A stretch of 64,000 nucleotides of DNA from Flammeovirgaceae bacterium (GCA_016712035.1 JADJRT010000018.1:20801-84800), one strand, 5' to 3'. Positions 8,306 to 18,850 are shown, counted from the first letter of the stretch. Translations and numbers: made by a program. The notes: generated by a model from the letters alone, not told the origin.

Positions 8306-9702
8306 GAATCTTTACGGACTATACTTGCTGTCATAGAACCTTCGCACACTAAACTATTACCAACATAAGCTCTTCCGTACATCTTCGCGATTCCTCTTTT
8401 AATAGGTGCAATAAGATCGCATTGGATAACAAGCGTATCACCAGGCAGAACCATTTTTCTAAATCTGAAATTCTCGATACCTAAAAAGTATGTGCAGTAA
8501 TTTTCGGGATCGGGTACGGTATTTAATACCAGGATGCCTCCCGTTTGAACCATAGCTTCCACTTGCATTACGCCAGGCATTACCGGGTTTCCTGGGAAAT
8601 GACCTTGAAAGTAAGGTTCGTTATAGGTTACGTTTTTTACGCAGGCTACCGTTTCACTATCCAGATAAATCACTTTATCGATAAGCAAGAAAGGATAGCG
8701 GTGTGGCAACGTGCCAGTGATTTTATTAATATCCATTACCGGAGGAAGGCTTGGATTGTATTTTGGCCGGCCCTTCTTGTCGTCCTCCTGCATTAACTTC
8801 TTCAACTTCCGTGCAAAAGCTACATTGGCTGCATGCCCCGGACGAGCTGCCAGAATCTGGGCTTTTAGCGGGCGACCGGCTAACGCAAGATCTCCGATTA
8901 TATCCAGAAGTTTGTGTCTGGCGGGTTCGTTATTGTAACGGAGTTCAATATTATTTAAGATACCCTCTTTCTTTACTTCTACTTTTGGTTTGCCAAGCAT
9001 CTTGGCAATGTTTTCAAGTTCATGCGTTTCAACAACCCTATCCACAATAACAATGGCGTTATTCAGATCGCCCCCTTTAATCAGGTTATTCTTATAAAGC
9101 ATTTCAAGCTCATGCAGAAAACAGAAGGTTCTACAGGACGCAATCTCTTTTTCAAATTGGCGAATGTTAGTGATGGAGGCATGCTGACTTCCTAACACGG
9201 GTGAATTGTAGTCGATCATTACCGTAACCCGGTAATCGTCTAATGGCAATGCGGCTATTTCAACATTACGGGCGGCTTCCCGATAGAAAATACTGTCCTG
9301 CACTTCAAAGAAATCGCGTAAAGCATTTTGTTCTTCGGCCTCAGCTTCCTTTAAAACATTAACAAATTGGATAGAGCTTCCATCCATAATCGGTGCTTCG
9401 GGGCCGTCTAATTGAACAAGAACGTTATCAATTTCAAGCCCTACCAAAGCGGCAAGCGTATGTTCAATGGTGCTTACACGTGCGCCACTTTGTTCAATGG
9501 TGGTACCTCTGGATACATCCACCACACGATCGCAATCAGCATCAATAATAGGTGAGCCCGGTAAGTCAATTCGTTGAAACTTTATTCCATGATTGGGCTT
9601 AGCCGGTAGAAACGTCATGTTGGTTTGCACACCCGTGTGCAGCCCAACCCCCGAAAGGGTTACCGATTTCTTTATGGTTTGTTGCTTGTGGTTTAGCCTC
9701 AT
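8302..9702 (-). CDS. lpxC/fabZ: Fused LpxC deacetylase / FabZ dehydratase
   Basis: 466 residues in two parts. Residues 1 to about 310 are LpxC, the zinc deacetylase committing to lipid A; candidate zinc ligands lie in STIEHTLAAL and in RHKLLDIIGDLAL. Residues about 320-466 are FabZ, the 3-hydroxyacyl-ACP dehydratase, with LPHRYPFLLID and the active-site stretch GHFPGNPVMPGVMQVEA. This fusion is known from Bacteroidota and couples two enzymes competing for the same hydroxyacyl-ACP pool. The ATG is 14 bases from a well-formed promoter (9716-9746), making this the first gene of a three-gene operon with lpxA and the ABC ATPase. Confidence 0.95.
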   Translation of the reverse strand: MRLNHKQQTIKKSVTLSGVGLHTGVQTNMTFLPAKPNHGIKFQRIDLPGSPIIDADCDRVVDVSRGTTIEQSGARVSTIEHTLAALVGLEIDNVLVQLDGPEAPIMDGSSIQFVNVLKEAEAEEQNALRDFFEVQDSIFYREAARNVEIAALPLDDYRVTVMIDYNSPVLGSQHASITNIRQFEKEIASCRTFCFLHELEMLYKNNLIKGGDLNNAIVIVDRVVETHELENIAKMLGKPKVEVKKEGILNNIELRYNNEPARHKLLDIIGDLALAGRPLKAQILAARPGHAANVAFARKLKKLMQEDDKKGRPKYNPSLPPVMDINKITGTLPHRYPFLLIDKVIYLDSETVACVKNVTYNEPYFQGHFPGNPVMPGVMQVEAMVQTGGILVLNTVPDPENYCTYFLGIENFRFRKMVLPGDTLVIQCDLIAPIKRGIAKMYGRAYVGNSLVCEGSMTASIVRKDS

Positions 9703-9715
9703 AGGTAAAAGTGGG

Positions 9716-9746
9716 CAAATTTAACCTCTTAAGGCCCCATTACCAA
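9716..9746 (-). promoter_or_regulatory. Bacteroidota-type promoter for the lpxC-fabZ operon
   Basis: On the minus strand a -10 element TAAATTTG (9716-9723) fits TAnnTTTG exactly, and a TTG -33 element (9744-9746) lies 20 bases upstream. The start codon follows at once, so the 5' leader would be only a few bases. It lies in the short gap after lpxD, so lpxC-fabZ can be expressed apart from lpxD. Confidence 0.65.
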
Positions 9747-9758
9747 ACCCCAGTCCTG

Positions 9759-10826
9759 TTATTGCCCCTGACCGTTAGAACTTTCGACAGGCTGTGCTGC
9801 GATTCTTTTTTCGAGTTCCTGCAGACGGTCGTCTAGTTCCGGCAAACGCTTGAAAAGAGCATAGGAACGAAAAAAGGGCTTAAGCTCGAAAGCCGGAGAT
9901 CCATTAAATTGTTTACCCTCCTCTTTTACAGGTTTAAGGATACCCGATTGTGCGCCTATTTGAGTGAAATTGGCAAGCTCGAGATGACCAGCAATTCCTA
10001 CTTGGCCACCTATCGTTGAATTTTCACCAATTTTAGTGGATCCTGAAATACCCGTTTGGGCAGCGATTACCGTGTTTTTACCTATTTCAACATTATGTGC
10101 GATCTGTATTAAATTATCCAGCTTAACTCCTTTTCGGATAATGGTAAAATCGCCAAACATAGTGGCACAATCAATCACGGTATTGGCGCCTATAGTTACC
10201 TGATCTTCAATAAGTACATGACCCAGTTGAGGAATGGTTTTGTAGGTGCCATCATCTTGAGGTGCAAATCCAAAGCCATCGCTACCAACAACAGCACCTG
10301 CATGGATTACACATTGATTACCCACGCTGGTACCAGCATAAATTTTTACATTAGGATATAAGATCGTGTCATTACCGATAACGGAGTTGTCTCCAATAAA
10401 CACATGTGGATAAATCTTTACGTTGTTGCCAATTTTCACATTGTTCCCGATATAAGAAAACGCCCCCCGATAAATGTTTTCTCCTTCGGCTGTGTTTTGA
10501 CCCAGGTAGGAAGGCTGCTCGACACCCACCTTTTGAAAGGTTATGAGTTTGTGGTATTCCTCTAATAGAGCTGTAAAACTTGAATAAGGATCATCAACTA
10601 AAATAAGTGTGGAGGAGATTTCTTTTTTTGCCTGAAAATCCTTCTTTACAATTACGGCACTTGCCTGTGTGGGGTAAATAAAATGTTCGTATTTGGGATT
10701 AGAAAGAAATGCGATTTGACCTTTTTTGGCGTCCTGAATTTTGGCCAGCATATTAATTTTTCCAGCTCCGTCACCTTTCACTTCTCCGGAAAGCATGGCA
10801 GCGATTTGAGCGATGCTAAACTCCAT
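9759..10826 (-). CDS. lpxD: UDP-3-O-acylglucosamine N-acyltransferase
   Basis: 355 residues. An N-terminal uridine-binding domain (about 1-100, with GQIAFLSNPKYEHF) precedes hexapeptide repeats (about 100-310, with IGNNVKIGNNVKIYPHVFIG). The signature GSDGFGFAP and the catalytic-histidine stretch NLIQIAHNVEIG are present, followed by a C-terminal helix (LPELDDRLQELEKRI). It adds the second hydroxyacyl chain in lipid A synthesis. It precedes lpxC-fabZ in the direction of transcription but has its own -10 element at 10884-10891 inside the end of the HD gene. Confidence 0.95.
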   Translation of the reverse strand: MEFSIAQIAAMLSGEVKGDGAGKINMLAKIQDAKKGQIAFLSNPKYEHFIYPTQASAVIVKKDFQAKKEISSTLILVDDPYSSFTALLEEYHKLITFQKVGVEQPSYLGQNTAEGENIYRGAFSYIGNNVKIGNNVKIYPHVFIGDNSVIGNDTILYPNVKIYAGTSVGNQCVIHAGAVVGSDGFGFAPQDDGTYKTIPQLGHVLIEDQVTIGANTVIDCATMFGDFTIIRKGVKLDNLIQIAHNVEIGKNTVIAAQTGISGSTKIGENSTIGGQVGIAGHLELANFTQIGAQSGILKPVKEEGKQFNGSPAFELKPFFRSYALFKRLPELDDRLQELEKRIAAQPVESSNGQGQ

Positions 10827-10880
10827 AGATTTTGATTACTTTAAGTTGAATGGCAGAATTGAATTATATAAATGGGGCCT

Positions 10881-12109
10881 CTACAAAGATACATTTTTAG
10901 GCCAGCATAAATAGTTTTTTTCAACGATTTTGCTGATCGCCTTGATACTAGGTAAGTCCGAAGCATGCGCGATATCTAAAACGTCACCCTTCTTCGTTAT
11001 GATGTTAATCGACTTGCCACCCGAAACATAGGCTTCATTGCTAACAGTACCATAGGAGTACAAGTAGTTGGTGTCTTTTCTTAGAACACCATAGAGGTTA
11101 TGAATTTCGTGTCTCACTCTTTCCACCATACTTTTTTTAATTGGATCAGTAGAAAGGACAACCTGAAAGAGTTCCCGTTGCAACAGCCGATTGCATAATC
11201 CTGAAAGAATCGCGTCACTATGATTTCTCCAAATCTTCACTGCTCCCCAAATGTCGTTATCATCCATCTGACCAAATAGATCAAGCAGCTCGGGGTTTTC
11301 GTTGAAGTCGGTGATTTTCACATCCCTAATCAAAAAAACCTTTAACGCATCGGTGGCCTGAAGATTTTCTCCTGCTTTAAGTAGGTATTGTGCACGTCTT
11401 ATTATGTTCACCATCATTCGTTCTGCGCTTAATGCTGTTTTATGCAGATACACTTGCCAATACATAAGCCTGCGCGAATGCAAGAAATTTTCTATGCTAT
11501 AGATTCCCTTTTCTTCGACTACCAATTCATCCTGATGAACGTGAAGCATCGCTATGATTCGATCCACCCCAATGTTTCCTTCCAATACTCCAGTAAAGAA
11601 GCTGTCTCTTTTCAGATAATCCAGTCGGTCGATATCCAACTGACTACTGATTAATTGATGAAAGAATTTGCGGGAATAACTATTTCGAAAAATTTGTAAA
11701 GCCAGTGTAAGCGCACCATTAAACTGCGAGTTAAGTTGCTTCATGAAGAGGTAAGAGAGGCTCTCATGTTTAACGTCTTTAAGAAGTGTCTCTTCCAGGG
11801 CGTGCGATAACGGTCCATGCCCAACATCATGTAGTAATATGGCGATCTGAGCAGCTTCTGCTTCGGCCTCTGAAATCTGAACCCCTTTAAGTTCAAGATT
11901 TTTAAGGACCCGGGTCATCAGGTGCATAGCACCGAGAGCGTGGTGAAATCGGGTGTGTTGCGCACCGGGGTAAACCAAATCGCTTAAGCCCAACTGCTTT
12001 ATATAGCGTAAACGTTGAAAGTAAGGAGTCTGGATCAAGTCGTAGATCAAATCACTTTGGATTGAAATGAATCCGTAGACGGGATCATTAATGATTTTCT
12101 TTTATTCAA
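10881..12109 (-). CDS. HD-superfamily phosphohydrolase (probable 1-base indel at its start)
   Basis: About 409 residues. The HD domain is clear: HTRFHHALGAMHLM, then ILLHDVGHGPLSHALEE, carrying the metal-binding His-Asp pair, resembling dGTPase-like/SAMHD1-like hydrolases of Bacteroidota. No ATG begins the conserved frame. Reading upstream gives IINDPVYGFISIQSDLIYDL, and one extra base in the T4 run at 12095-12098 would join this to LNKRK with a TTG start at 12109. So the start is either TTG or damaged by an indel. It is divergent from porX across about 60 bases and precedes lpxD. The substrate is unknown. Confidence 0.8.
10884..10891 (-). promoter_or_regulatory. -10 element for lpxD
   Basis: The minus strand has TATCTTTG, an exact TAnnTTTG match, about 58 bases before the lpxD start and inside the last codons of the HD gene. 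No good TTG element lies at the expected distance, so the call rests on the -10 motif and position. Confidence 0.5.
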
Positions 12110-12167
12110 ATGATCGTATTAAAAGTATATAGCGTAAATTAGAAAGAATTTTCACTAAACAAATTAC

Positions 12168-13724
12168 ATGCAAAGATATAGCATTTTGTGGGCCGATGAT
12201 GAGATTGATTTGTTGAAACCTCATATTTTGTTTTTACAGCAACGTGGGTATGATATTACTCCGGTGAACAATGGTGCCGAAGCGATTGAACTGAGTGACG
12301 CTAAACATTTTGATCTTGTGTTTTTAGATGAACACATGCCGGGAATGTCGGGATTGGAAGCGCTGAGCCAAATTAAGAACACAAAGCCTAATCTTCCGGT
12401 GGTGATGATCACAAAGAATGAAGAGGAACAGATTATGGAAGAGGCGATTGGAGCAAAAATTGACGATTACCTGATTAAACCAATTAACCCAAATCAGATT
12501 TTGCTGTCAATTAAAAAGATATTAGACAACAAGCGACTGGTTATAGAAAAAACAAATCTAAGTTATCAGCAGGAATTCAGAAAGATTAGTATGGCCTTTT
12601 TGGACGATATGGATCATGTGCAATGGTCGGATATTTATAAGAAGCTTGTTTTTTGGGAGTTGGAAATTGAAGAAGCGGATCAGGAAATGGCAGAGGTTCT
12701 TGAAATGCAAAAGGTTGAGGCTAATGTAAATTTTAGTCGGTTTATAAAACGTAATTATGAGAATTGGCTCAATAACCCTAAGGTAGAGAAACCCGTGTTG
12801 TCGCATCAGATAATGCGTAAGTGGGTATTTCCAGAATTGAAAGCTGGAGAGCCGTGCTTTTTTATATTAATTGATAACCTTAGGTTGGATCAATGGAAAA
12901 CGATCGAGCCCATACTTAGTGAATTCTTTAATGTGGATAAGGAAGAAACCTACTATTCCATTTTACCTACAACAACGGCCTACGCGCGTAATGCTATTTT
13001 CTCCGGAATGATGCCTTCCGAAATGGCTAAGACACACCCTGATTTATGGGTAGGTGAAGATGAGGACGACTCGAAGAATAATTTTGAAGATGATTTTCTG
13101 GCTAAGCAAATACGCAAGAACAATCTGAACATTAAATTTTCGTACAATAAGATTAAACGAATTGAGGAAGGTCGCGATTTGGCTGATTCCATTAATAATT
13201 TATTTCATAATGATTTAAATGTGATCGTTTACAATTTTGTTGATATGCTTTCGCATGCGCGAACCGATATGGCGATGGTGCGGGAGTTGGCACCCGATGA
13301 AGCTGCGTATCGATCGATTACCAAATCGTGGTTTGCCCATTCGCCTTTGCTTGAGATTTTAAGAAAGATCTCGGATAAAAAGGCAAAGGTAATTATTACG
13401 ACCGATCACGGAACGATCCGCGTAAAGCGACCTTTTAAAATAATTGGTGACCGCAGCGTAAATTCTAACCTGCGCTACAAGCAAGGAAAAAATTTGGGAT
13501 TTGAAGGTGATAAAGTTTTTGAAGCGGCTAAGCCCGAGCGGTTCTTTTTGCCTAAGACCAATGTCTCTACCGCGTATGTATTTGCTATCGAAGATCAGTT
13601 TTTCGCTTACCCCAATAACTACAACTACTATGTGAATTTGTATAAGGATACTTTTCAGCACGGGGGAGTCAGTTTAGAGGAAATGATCATTCCTTTTATT
13701 TTATTATCTTCGAAGAATGCCTAA
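12168..13724 (+). CDS. porX: PorX: response regulator with PglZ phosphatase-like domain
   Basis: 518 residues. Residues 1-120 are a receiver domain with acidic pair D10/D11, phospho-acceptor D54 (VFLDEHMPG), T82 and K104 (YLIKP). A helical linker follows, then a PglZ/alkaline-phosphatase-like domain with IDNLRLDQW, PTTTAYARNAIFSG and TTDHGTIRVKRP. This fusion defines PorX, which with histidine kinase PorY controls type IX secretion genes in Porphyromonas gingivalis; the PglZ part is reported as an oligonucleotide phosphodiesterase. porY is not in the window. The start follows a roughly 60-base gap shared with the divergent HD gene, and the end overlaps tsaE by eight bases. Confidence 0.93.
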   Translation: MQRYSILWADDEIDLLKPHILFLQQRGYDITPVNNGAEAIELSDAKHFDLVFLDEHMPGMSGLEALSQIKNTKPNLPVVMITKNEEEQIMEEAIGAKIDDYLIKPINPNQILLSIKKILDNKRLVIEKTNLSYQQEFRKISMAFLDDMDHVQWSDIYKKLVFWELEIEEADQEMAEVLEMQKVEANVNFSRFIKRNYENWLNNPKVEKPVLSHQIMRKWVFPELKAGEPCFFILIDNLRLDQWKTIEPILSEFFNVDKEETYYSILPTTTAYARNAIFSGMMPSEMAKTHPDLWVGEDEDDSKNNFEDDFLAKQIRKNNLNIKFSYNKIKRIEEGRDLADSINNLFHNDLNVIVYNFVDMLSHARTDMAMVRELAPDEAAYRSITKSWFAHSPLLEILRKISDKKAKVIITTDHGTIRVKRPFKIIGDRSVNSNLRYKQGKNLGFEGDKVFEAAKPERFFLPKTNVSTAYVFAIEDQFFAYPNNYNYYVNLYKDTFQHGGVSLEEMIIPFILLSSKNA

Positions 13725-14193
13725 AACGTGGACTAGGTTGGCTACCGATGGCTTTACCTTGGATCAGTTGCCTGGTGTCGCAAAAGAGTTACTGAAGCAG
13801 GGAGCAGACTTTACTACTTGGCTTTTTTATGGTGAAATGGGAAGTGGTAAAACAACGTTGATAAAATATTTGGTGAAGGAACTTGGTCTTAACACGTTGG
13901 TCACGAGCCCTACCTTTTCGATCGTAAATGAATATAGGGAGCCGGGTAAGGATGCTGTATATCACTTTGACTTGTTTCGATTGAAAAATGACGTGGAGGC
14001 TTTGGATATCGGCTTTGATGAATATTTAACATCAGGCAATGTATGTTTGATTGAATGGCCAGAGAAGGTTGAGTCGTTACTTCCCGCTACTTTTTTTGAA
14101 GTGAAGATTCAACATCTGAATACCATAAGTAGAGAAATATATTTTCGGAGACAGGACGGAAAAGAAACGAACAGGATTCGAAGCATTGGATAA
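13717..14193 (+). CDS. tsaE: tRNA threonylcarbamoyladenosine ATPase TsaE
   Basis: 158 residues, a typical TsaE size. Walker A GEMGSGKT is at residues 39-46, followed by the family motif SPTFSIVNEY and the Walker B-like CLIEWPEKV. It is the ATPase that works with TsaB and TsaD to install t6A37 in tRNAs reading ANN codons; those partners are not in the window. It overlaps porX at its start and the alanine dehydrogenase at its end by eight bases each, so all three are likely translated from one mRNA. Confidence 0.93.
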   Translation: MPKTWTRLATDGFTLDQLPGVAKELLKQGADFTTWLFYGEMGSGKTTLIKYLVKELGLNTLVTSPTFSIVNEYREPGKDAVYHFDLFRLKNDVEALDIGFDEYLTSGNVCLIEWPEKVESLLPATFFEVKIQHLNTISREIYFRRQDGKETNRIRSIG

Positions 14194-15376
14194 AGCCAGC
14201 CTGTATCCCCAGGAGGAACGGCTAAAAGTAAAAAAAGGAAGATACTCTTTTTTAATAGGGTTGCCACGTGAGACTTCGCTTCAGGAAAACCGAATCAGCC
14301 TTACTCCGGATGCCGTGGCCCTGTTAGTAAATAATGGTCATGAGGTTTTAGTGGAAACCATGGCTGGTGAGGGATCAAAGTTTTCGGATAAACAATACAG
14401 TGAGGCAGGCGCACAAATTGTGTATTCGGTAGAAGAGGTTTATAAGGCGAATATTATTTTAAAGATAGAACCACCCACCCTTGAGGAGTTAGAATATTTC
14501 CGACCCGGTCAAACCTTGATTTCGGCTTTGCAAATGGGTCACTTAAAACAGGAATGCATAAACGCGCTGTTGAAAAAACGTGTAACAGCATTAGCCTATG
14601 AGTTCATTGAAGATAAGGTTGGTGGAATGCCTATTGTACGGGCTATGAGCGAGATTGCGGGAAGTACAGTAATGCTGATTGCTGCTGAATATTTAAGTAC
14701 GGTAAACAAAGGAAAGGGAATAATCTTAGGTGGAATTACCGGAGTGCCACCCACCAAAGTAGTAATTATAGGAGCCGGTACGGTAGCCGAGTATGCGGCT
14801 CGGGCAGCGCTAAGCTTGGGTGCGGAGATTCAGGTTTTTGATAATCACCTCTATAAATTAAGACGAATAAAGCACACCTTGGGCAATCAATTTTATACCT
14901 CAACCATTGATACTATTACGCTTAGCGAATGTTTAAAAAATGCAGATGTTGTTATTGGTGCTCTTCGTGCGGAAAAAGGGAAAGCCCGCCATGTGGTATC
15001 TGAAGAAATGGTGAAAAACATGCGACCCGATTCATTGATAATAGATCTAAGTATCGATCAGGGCGGATGTATTGCTACCTCAGAGACAACTAGCTTGAAC
15101 CGACCTGTCTTCCGGAAATATGATATCATCCATTATTGCGTACCTAATGTAGCCTCACGGGTTGCCACTACGGCCACTACGGCACTTAGCAATATCTTTA
15201 CGCCCACAATTTTACGAGCCGCAGAAGAAGGTGGCGTGGAGGAAATGATCTTTTCACATAAATGGTTTATGAAAGGTGTTTATACCTATAAAGGAACATT
15301 GACTAATGAATCCATTGCACGTAAATTCGCGATGAAGTTTAAAAATATAGAGTTGTTGTTGGCGCTAAGAATGTAA
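14186..15376 (+). CDS. ald: Alanine dehydrogenase / transhydrogenase-alpha family
   Basis: 396 residues. The N-terminal catalytic domain has IGLPRETSLQENRISLTP and the KIEPP motif; the central nucleotide-binding fold has VVIIGAGTVAEYAARAAL with the GxGxxxxxA pattern. The family oxidises L-alanine to pyruvate with NAD or forms the NAD-binding half of transhydrogenase. Length and the lack of any beta-subunit gene favour alanine dehydrogenase. The start is a TTG at 14186 overlapping tsaE; the conserved domain begins about 25 residues in, and no ATG lies between. Confidence 0.85.
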   Translation: MDKASLYPQEERLKVKKGRYSFLIGLPRETSLQENRISLTPDAVALLVNNGHEVLVETMAGEGSKFSDKQYSEAGAQIVYSVEEVYKANIILKIEPPTLEELEYFRPGQTLISALQMGHLKQECINALLKKRVTALAYEFIEDKVGGMPIVRAMSEIAGSTVMLIAAEYLSTVNKGKGIILGGITGVPPTKVVIIGAGTVAEYAARAALSLGAEIQVFDNHLYKLRRIKHTLGNQFYTSTIDTITLSECLKNADVVIGALRAEKGKARHVVSEEMVKNMRPDSLIIDLSIDQGGCIATSETTSLNRPVFRKYDIIHYCVPNVASRVATTATTALSNIFTPTILRAAEEGGVEEMIFSHKWFMKGVYTYKGTLTNESIARKFAMKFKNIELLLALRM

Positions 15377-15383
15377 AAGGGCT

Positions 15384-16145
15384 ATGAAAGCTAAATTGTT
15401 AGTTCAGGTAGTGATGACATCATGCATGGTGGCAATTGTCGTTTCATCAAATCAGGTATATGCACAAGGAGCCATGCCCCAACAAATACGTGCTCAGAAT
15501 ACGTTAGATCAACTTGCAGCAAAGAACTCGTTATCGGGTTCTGATATTCTTTATGGAATGCCAATTCCGGCCGGGGAAACCCTTGGAGATTATTACCTGA
15601 ATAAAAATTGGAATAAGACCACAATTTTATTGTATCAAACAGAGAAGATGCTCGAAGGATATTTTGTTAAGTATAATCTTCAGGATGATCAATTGGAGGT
15701 AAAGACAAATCAGGGAATAAAAATGTTGGATGTGAAGAAGGTGAAAAACATTGTTTGGATTGATTCACTTACCACGAGTATCCACTACTTTGTCAATGGC
15801 GCGGAATATAAGCTTGATGGCGTACCCACTACCAATTTGTTAGAAGTGCTGGTAGATGGGGAAATGCCACTTTTAAAAAAGACAATATTATTTGTAAAGG
15901 AGCCCACTTATAATGTTGCCTTTGATGTAGGCTCGCGTGACAAAAAGATTTATCAAAAGTCTTCCTTATACTATGCCCGACAAAAGGACCTTTATAAAAT
16001 TAAGGGCAAAAAGGATGTTCAGGAAGCATCGGGCAGTGATAAACACACAGTCGATGAATTTATTAAATCCAATAAATTGAACCTGAATAACGATAGTGAC
16101 CTCATCCGCGTGTTTGAATATATCAACTCCCAAAAAACAGATTAG
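15384..16145 (+). CDS. Secreted protein of unknown function, end of porX operon
   Basis: 253 residues with a signal peptide (hydrophobic stretch then VYAQ) and no recognised domain. A pattern such as YFVKYNLQDDQLEVKTNQGI and later VAFDVGSRDKKIYQKSSLYY suggests a beta-rich periplasmic protein whose last 60 residues are lysine-rich and helical. It starts seven bases after ald, so it is the fourth gene of the porX-tsaE-ald unit. Its stop overlaps the convergent valS stop by four bases. A link with type IX secretion would rest only on sharing an mRNA with porX. Confidence 0.65.
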   Translation: MKAKLLVQVVMTSCMVAIVVSSNQVYAQGAMPQQIRAQNTLDQLAAKNSLSGSDILYGMPIPAGETLGDYYLNKNWNKTTILLYQTEKMLEGYFVKYNLQDDQLEVKTNQGIKMLDVKKVKNIVWIDSLTTSIHYFVNGAEYKLDGVPTTNLLEVLVDGEMPLLKKTILFVKEPTYNVAFDVGSRDKKIYQKSSLYYARQKDLYKIKGKKDVQEASGSDKHTVDEFIKSNKLNLNNDSDLIRVFEYINSQKTD

Positions 16146-18819
16146 TCAACCAATTCCTGCAAGGCTTTTTCGTACGCACTGATTTTTGCTTCGGCATCTG
16201 CTTTTTTCCTTTGCTCCAATTCAATTACTTGCGGAGGGGCACCGCTCACAAACTTTTCATTGCTTAGTTTCTTTTCAATAGAAGCCAGAAAACCTTTTTG
16301 GTAGGAGAGGTCTTTCAAAATCAACTCGCGTTCTTTTGCTACATCTAATTTGCCTTCCAGGGGTATGGTAAACTCAATGGTCCCTACTAAAAAGGATACA
16401 CCCACAGGTTTCTCTTTAGCGGTATACACTTCACGAAGGTTGGATAGCTTTTGAATTATCGGCCAAAAGAACTGCAGATTCTTATCTTTTCTTGTTTATA
16501 AAGATTTATAGCCTCCTTAGGCGAAATGCTTTTGCGTTTCGGACATTGCGTATACCCGTAATGGTTTCGAAAGCAAAATCAGCTTCTGAAAGTAAAGCCT
16601 TATCTATTGCGCCAGCCTGAGGCCAGGCGGCAACAATCATGTTCTCGCGTGTACCCCGGGTTTGAAGTTCACTCCACAATTCTTCAGTAATAAAAGGCAT
16701 GAAGGGATGTAATAGTTTCAAAAGGGATTCGAATAACGAAACTGTTTTGGTGTAGGTTAATTCATCGATGGGTTTCCCAAACTCGGGCTTTATCATTTCG
16801 AGGTACCAAGCACAGAAATCATCCCATATTAATTTATAGACGCACATCAATGCATCCGACATCCTGAATTTCTCGAAGTGATCTCCAAGCTCAAGAATCG
16901 ATTGATTGAGTTTTGATTCAAACCAATGCGTGGCCGTTTTATTTTCAGTGGGTTGTGTCAACGTTTTATCCACTTCCCAACCTTTAACTAATCGGAAGGC
17001 ATTCCAGATTTTATTAGTGAAATTTCGTCCTTGCTCAATCAGTTTTTCATCGTACAATAAATCGTTACCAGCCGGAGAGCTGAATAACATTCCGGTACGT
17101 ACCGCATCGGCCCCATATGTTTCGATAAGCACAAGCGGATCGGGTGAGTTACCCAACGACTTAGACATTTTACGGCCTTGCTTGTCGCGTACAATGCCGG
17201 TCAGATATACGTTTTCAAAGGGTTTACCATCCATGTATTCGTAGCCGGCAATAATCATCCGGGCCACCCAGAAGAAAAGAATCTCAGGGGCCGTAACCAA
17301 CACTTGCGTAGGATAGAAGTAAGCCAGTTCCGGACATTTTTCAACATTTATTTTTCCACGCTCTTTATCAAAGAAATCGTTTTTAAACCCCCCAAAAACT
17401 TCAATCGGCCAAAGCCATGAAGATGCCCAGGTATCTAACACATCTGCGTCCTGACGAAGATCTTTTTCTGAAATTGCTCTTCCGGATTTTTGCGTAGCAA
17501 ACTGAATCGCTTCTTCCAGCGTCTCCGCTACAACAAAATCGTTCTCACCCGCTCCGTAATAGTAGGCGGGTATTCGATGGCCCCACCAAAGTTGACGCGA
17601 GATACACCAGTCGCGAACGTTTTCCATCCAATGGCGGTAGGTATTTTTAAATTTAGCCGGATGAAGTTTGATCTCATCTTCTTCAACGGCCTGATACGCT
17701 TTCTTTTGAAATCTCCTTCATCTTTACAAACCACTGCAACGAAAGTTTGGGTTCTACCACAGTGTTGGTTCGCTCCGATCGCCCGATGCGGGTTATAAAC
17801 TCTTCTTCTTTTACCAGATGGCCGGCTTCGCGCAAGTCCTTAACAATTTCTTTTCGAACAAAGAATCTGTCTTTATTATAAAACTTAGGCAGCTCACATT
17901 TTTCGTTTAACGATCCGTCATCATTAATCGTGTCGATAACAGGCAGGTTATGGCGCTGACCAATTTCGTAGTCATTAACGTCATGAGCTGGGGTTACTTT
18001 TAAGCAGCCTGTTCCAAAAACTTTGTCTACATAATCATCAGCAATAACCGGAATCTCGCGATTGATAAAGGGCACAAGAATTTTTTTACCAACCAGATTC
18101 TTATAACGATCATCTGTTGGGTTAACAGCTATCGCCACATCACCCATAATGGTTTCAGGTCGCTGCGTAGCAATGGTAATCCAATCTTCGGTGCCCTTTA
18201 TTTTATAGCGGATAGAATAGAGGATTGACTTCTCTCCGTCTTCTTTATACAACACCTCTTCATTCGATAAAGCAGTCTTTGCTTCGCAGTCCCAGTTGAT
18301 CATACGAAGCCCCCGATAGATGTAGCCCTTGTTATGTAAATCAACAAACACCCGGATGACCGCTTTGTAGTAATCGGCATCCATAGTAAAGGAGGTGCGA
18401 TCCCAATCGCAGGAGGCACCTAGCTTCTTAAGCTGCTCAAGAATTATTCCGCCATATTTTTCTTTCCATTCCCAGGCGTACTTTAAAAACTCATCGCGCG
18501 ACAAATCGGATTTCTTGATTCCCTTTTCGCGCAACATGGCCACAACGCGGGCTTCCGTAGCAATGGAGGCGTGATCAGTTCCTGGTACCCAACAGGCTTC
18601 CTTGCCTTCCATTCTGGCTTTGCGGATCAATACGTCCTGAATGGTATTATTTAGCATGTGGCCCATATGCAAAACCCCGGTTACATTAGGTGGGGGAATC
18701 ACAATACAGAAGGGTTCTTTAGATGGATTCACCTTGGCATGAAAGAAATTCTCTTTTAACCAGTATTGATACCACTTGTCTTCGACTTCAGTAGGGTTGT
18801 ATTTTGTGGAAAGGGCCAT
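16142..18819 (-). CDS. valS: Valyl-tRNA synthetase (frameshifted)
   Basis: About 890 residues across several frames, the normal ValRS length. Visible are the HIGH-type motif NVTGVLHMGHML, the editing domain (ATQRPETIMGDVAI), the zinc-free catalytic stretch RQLWWGHRIPAYYYG, the KMSKSLGNSPDPL loop, the anticodon-binding helical domain and the C-terminal coiled coil (ILKDLSYQKGFLASIEKKL) unique to ValRS. Frame changes are needed near 17700 (linking QWFVKMKEIS to the following AYQAVEEDEI), 16520 and about 16480. An essential single-copy gene is unlikely to be a pseudogene, so these are probably assembly indels. It is convergent with, and overlaps, the porX-operon end. Confidence 0.92.
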
Positions 18820-18850
18820 ATATAGCTTAAAAATGACTTAATTAAGAACG

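Noticed and set aside
16142..18819. valS as a pseudogene
   Set aside because: It is an essential gene with all motifs intact across joins and shifts near homopolymers; neighbouring conserved genes show the same damage.
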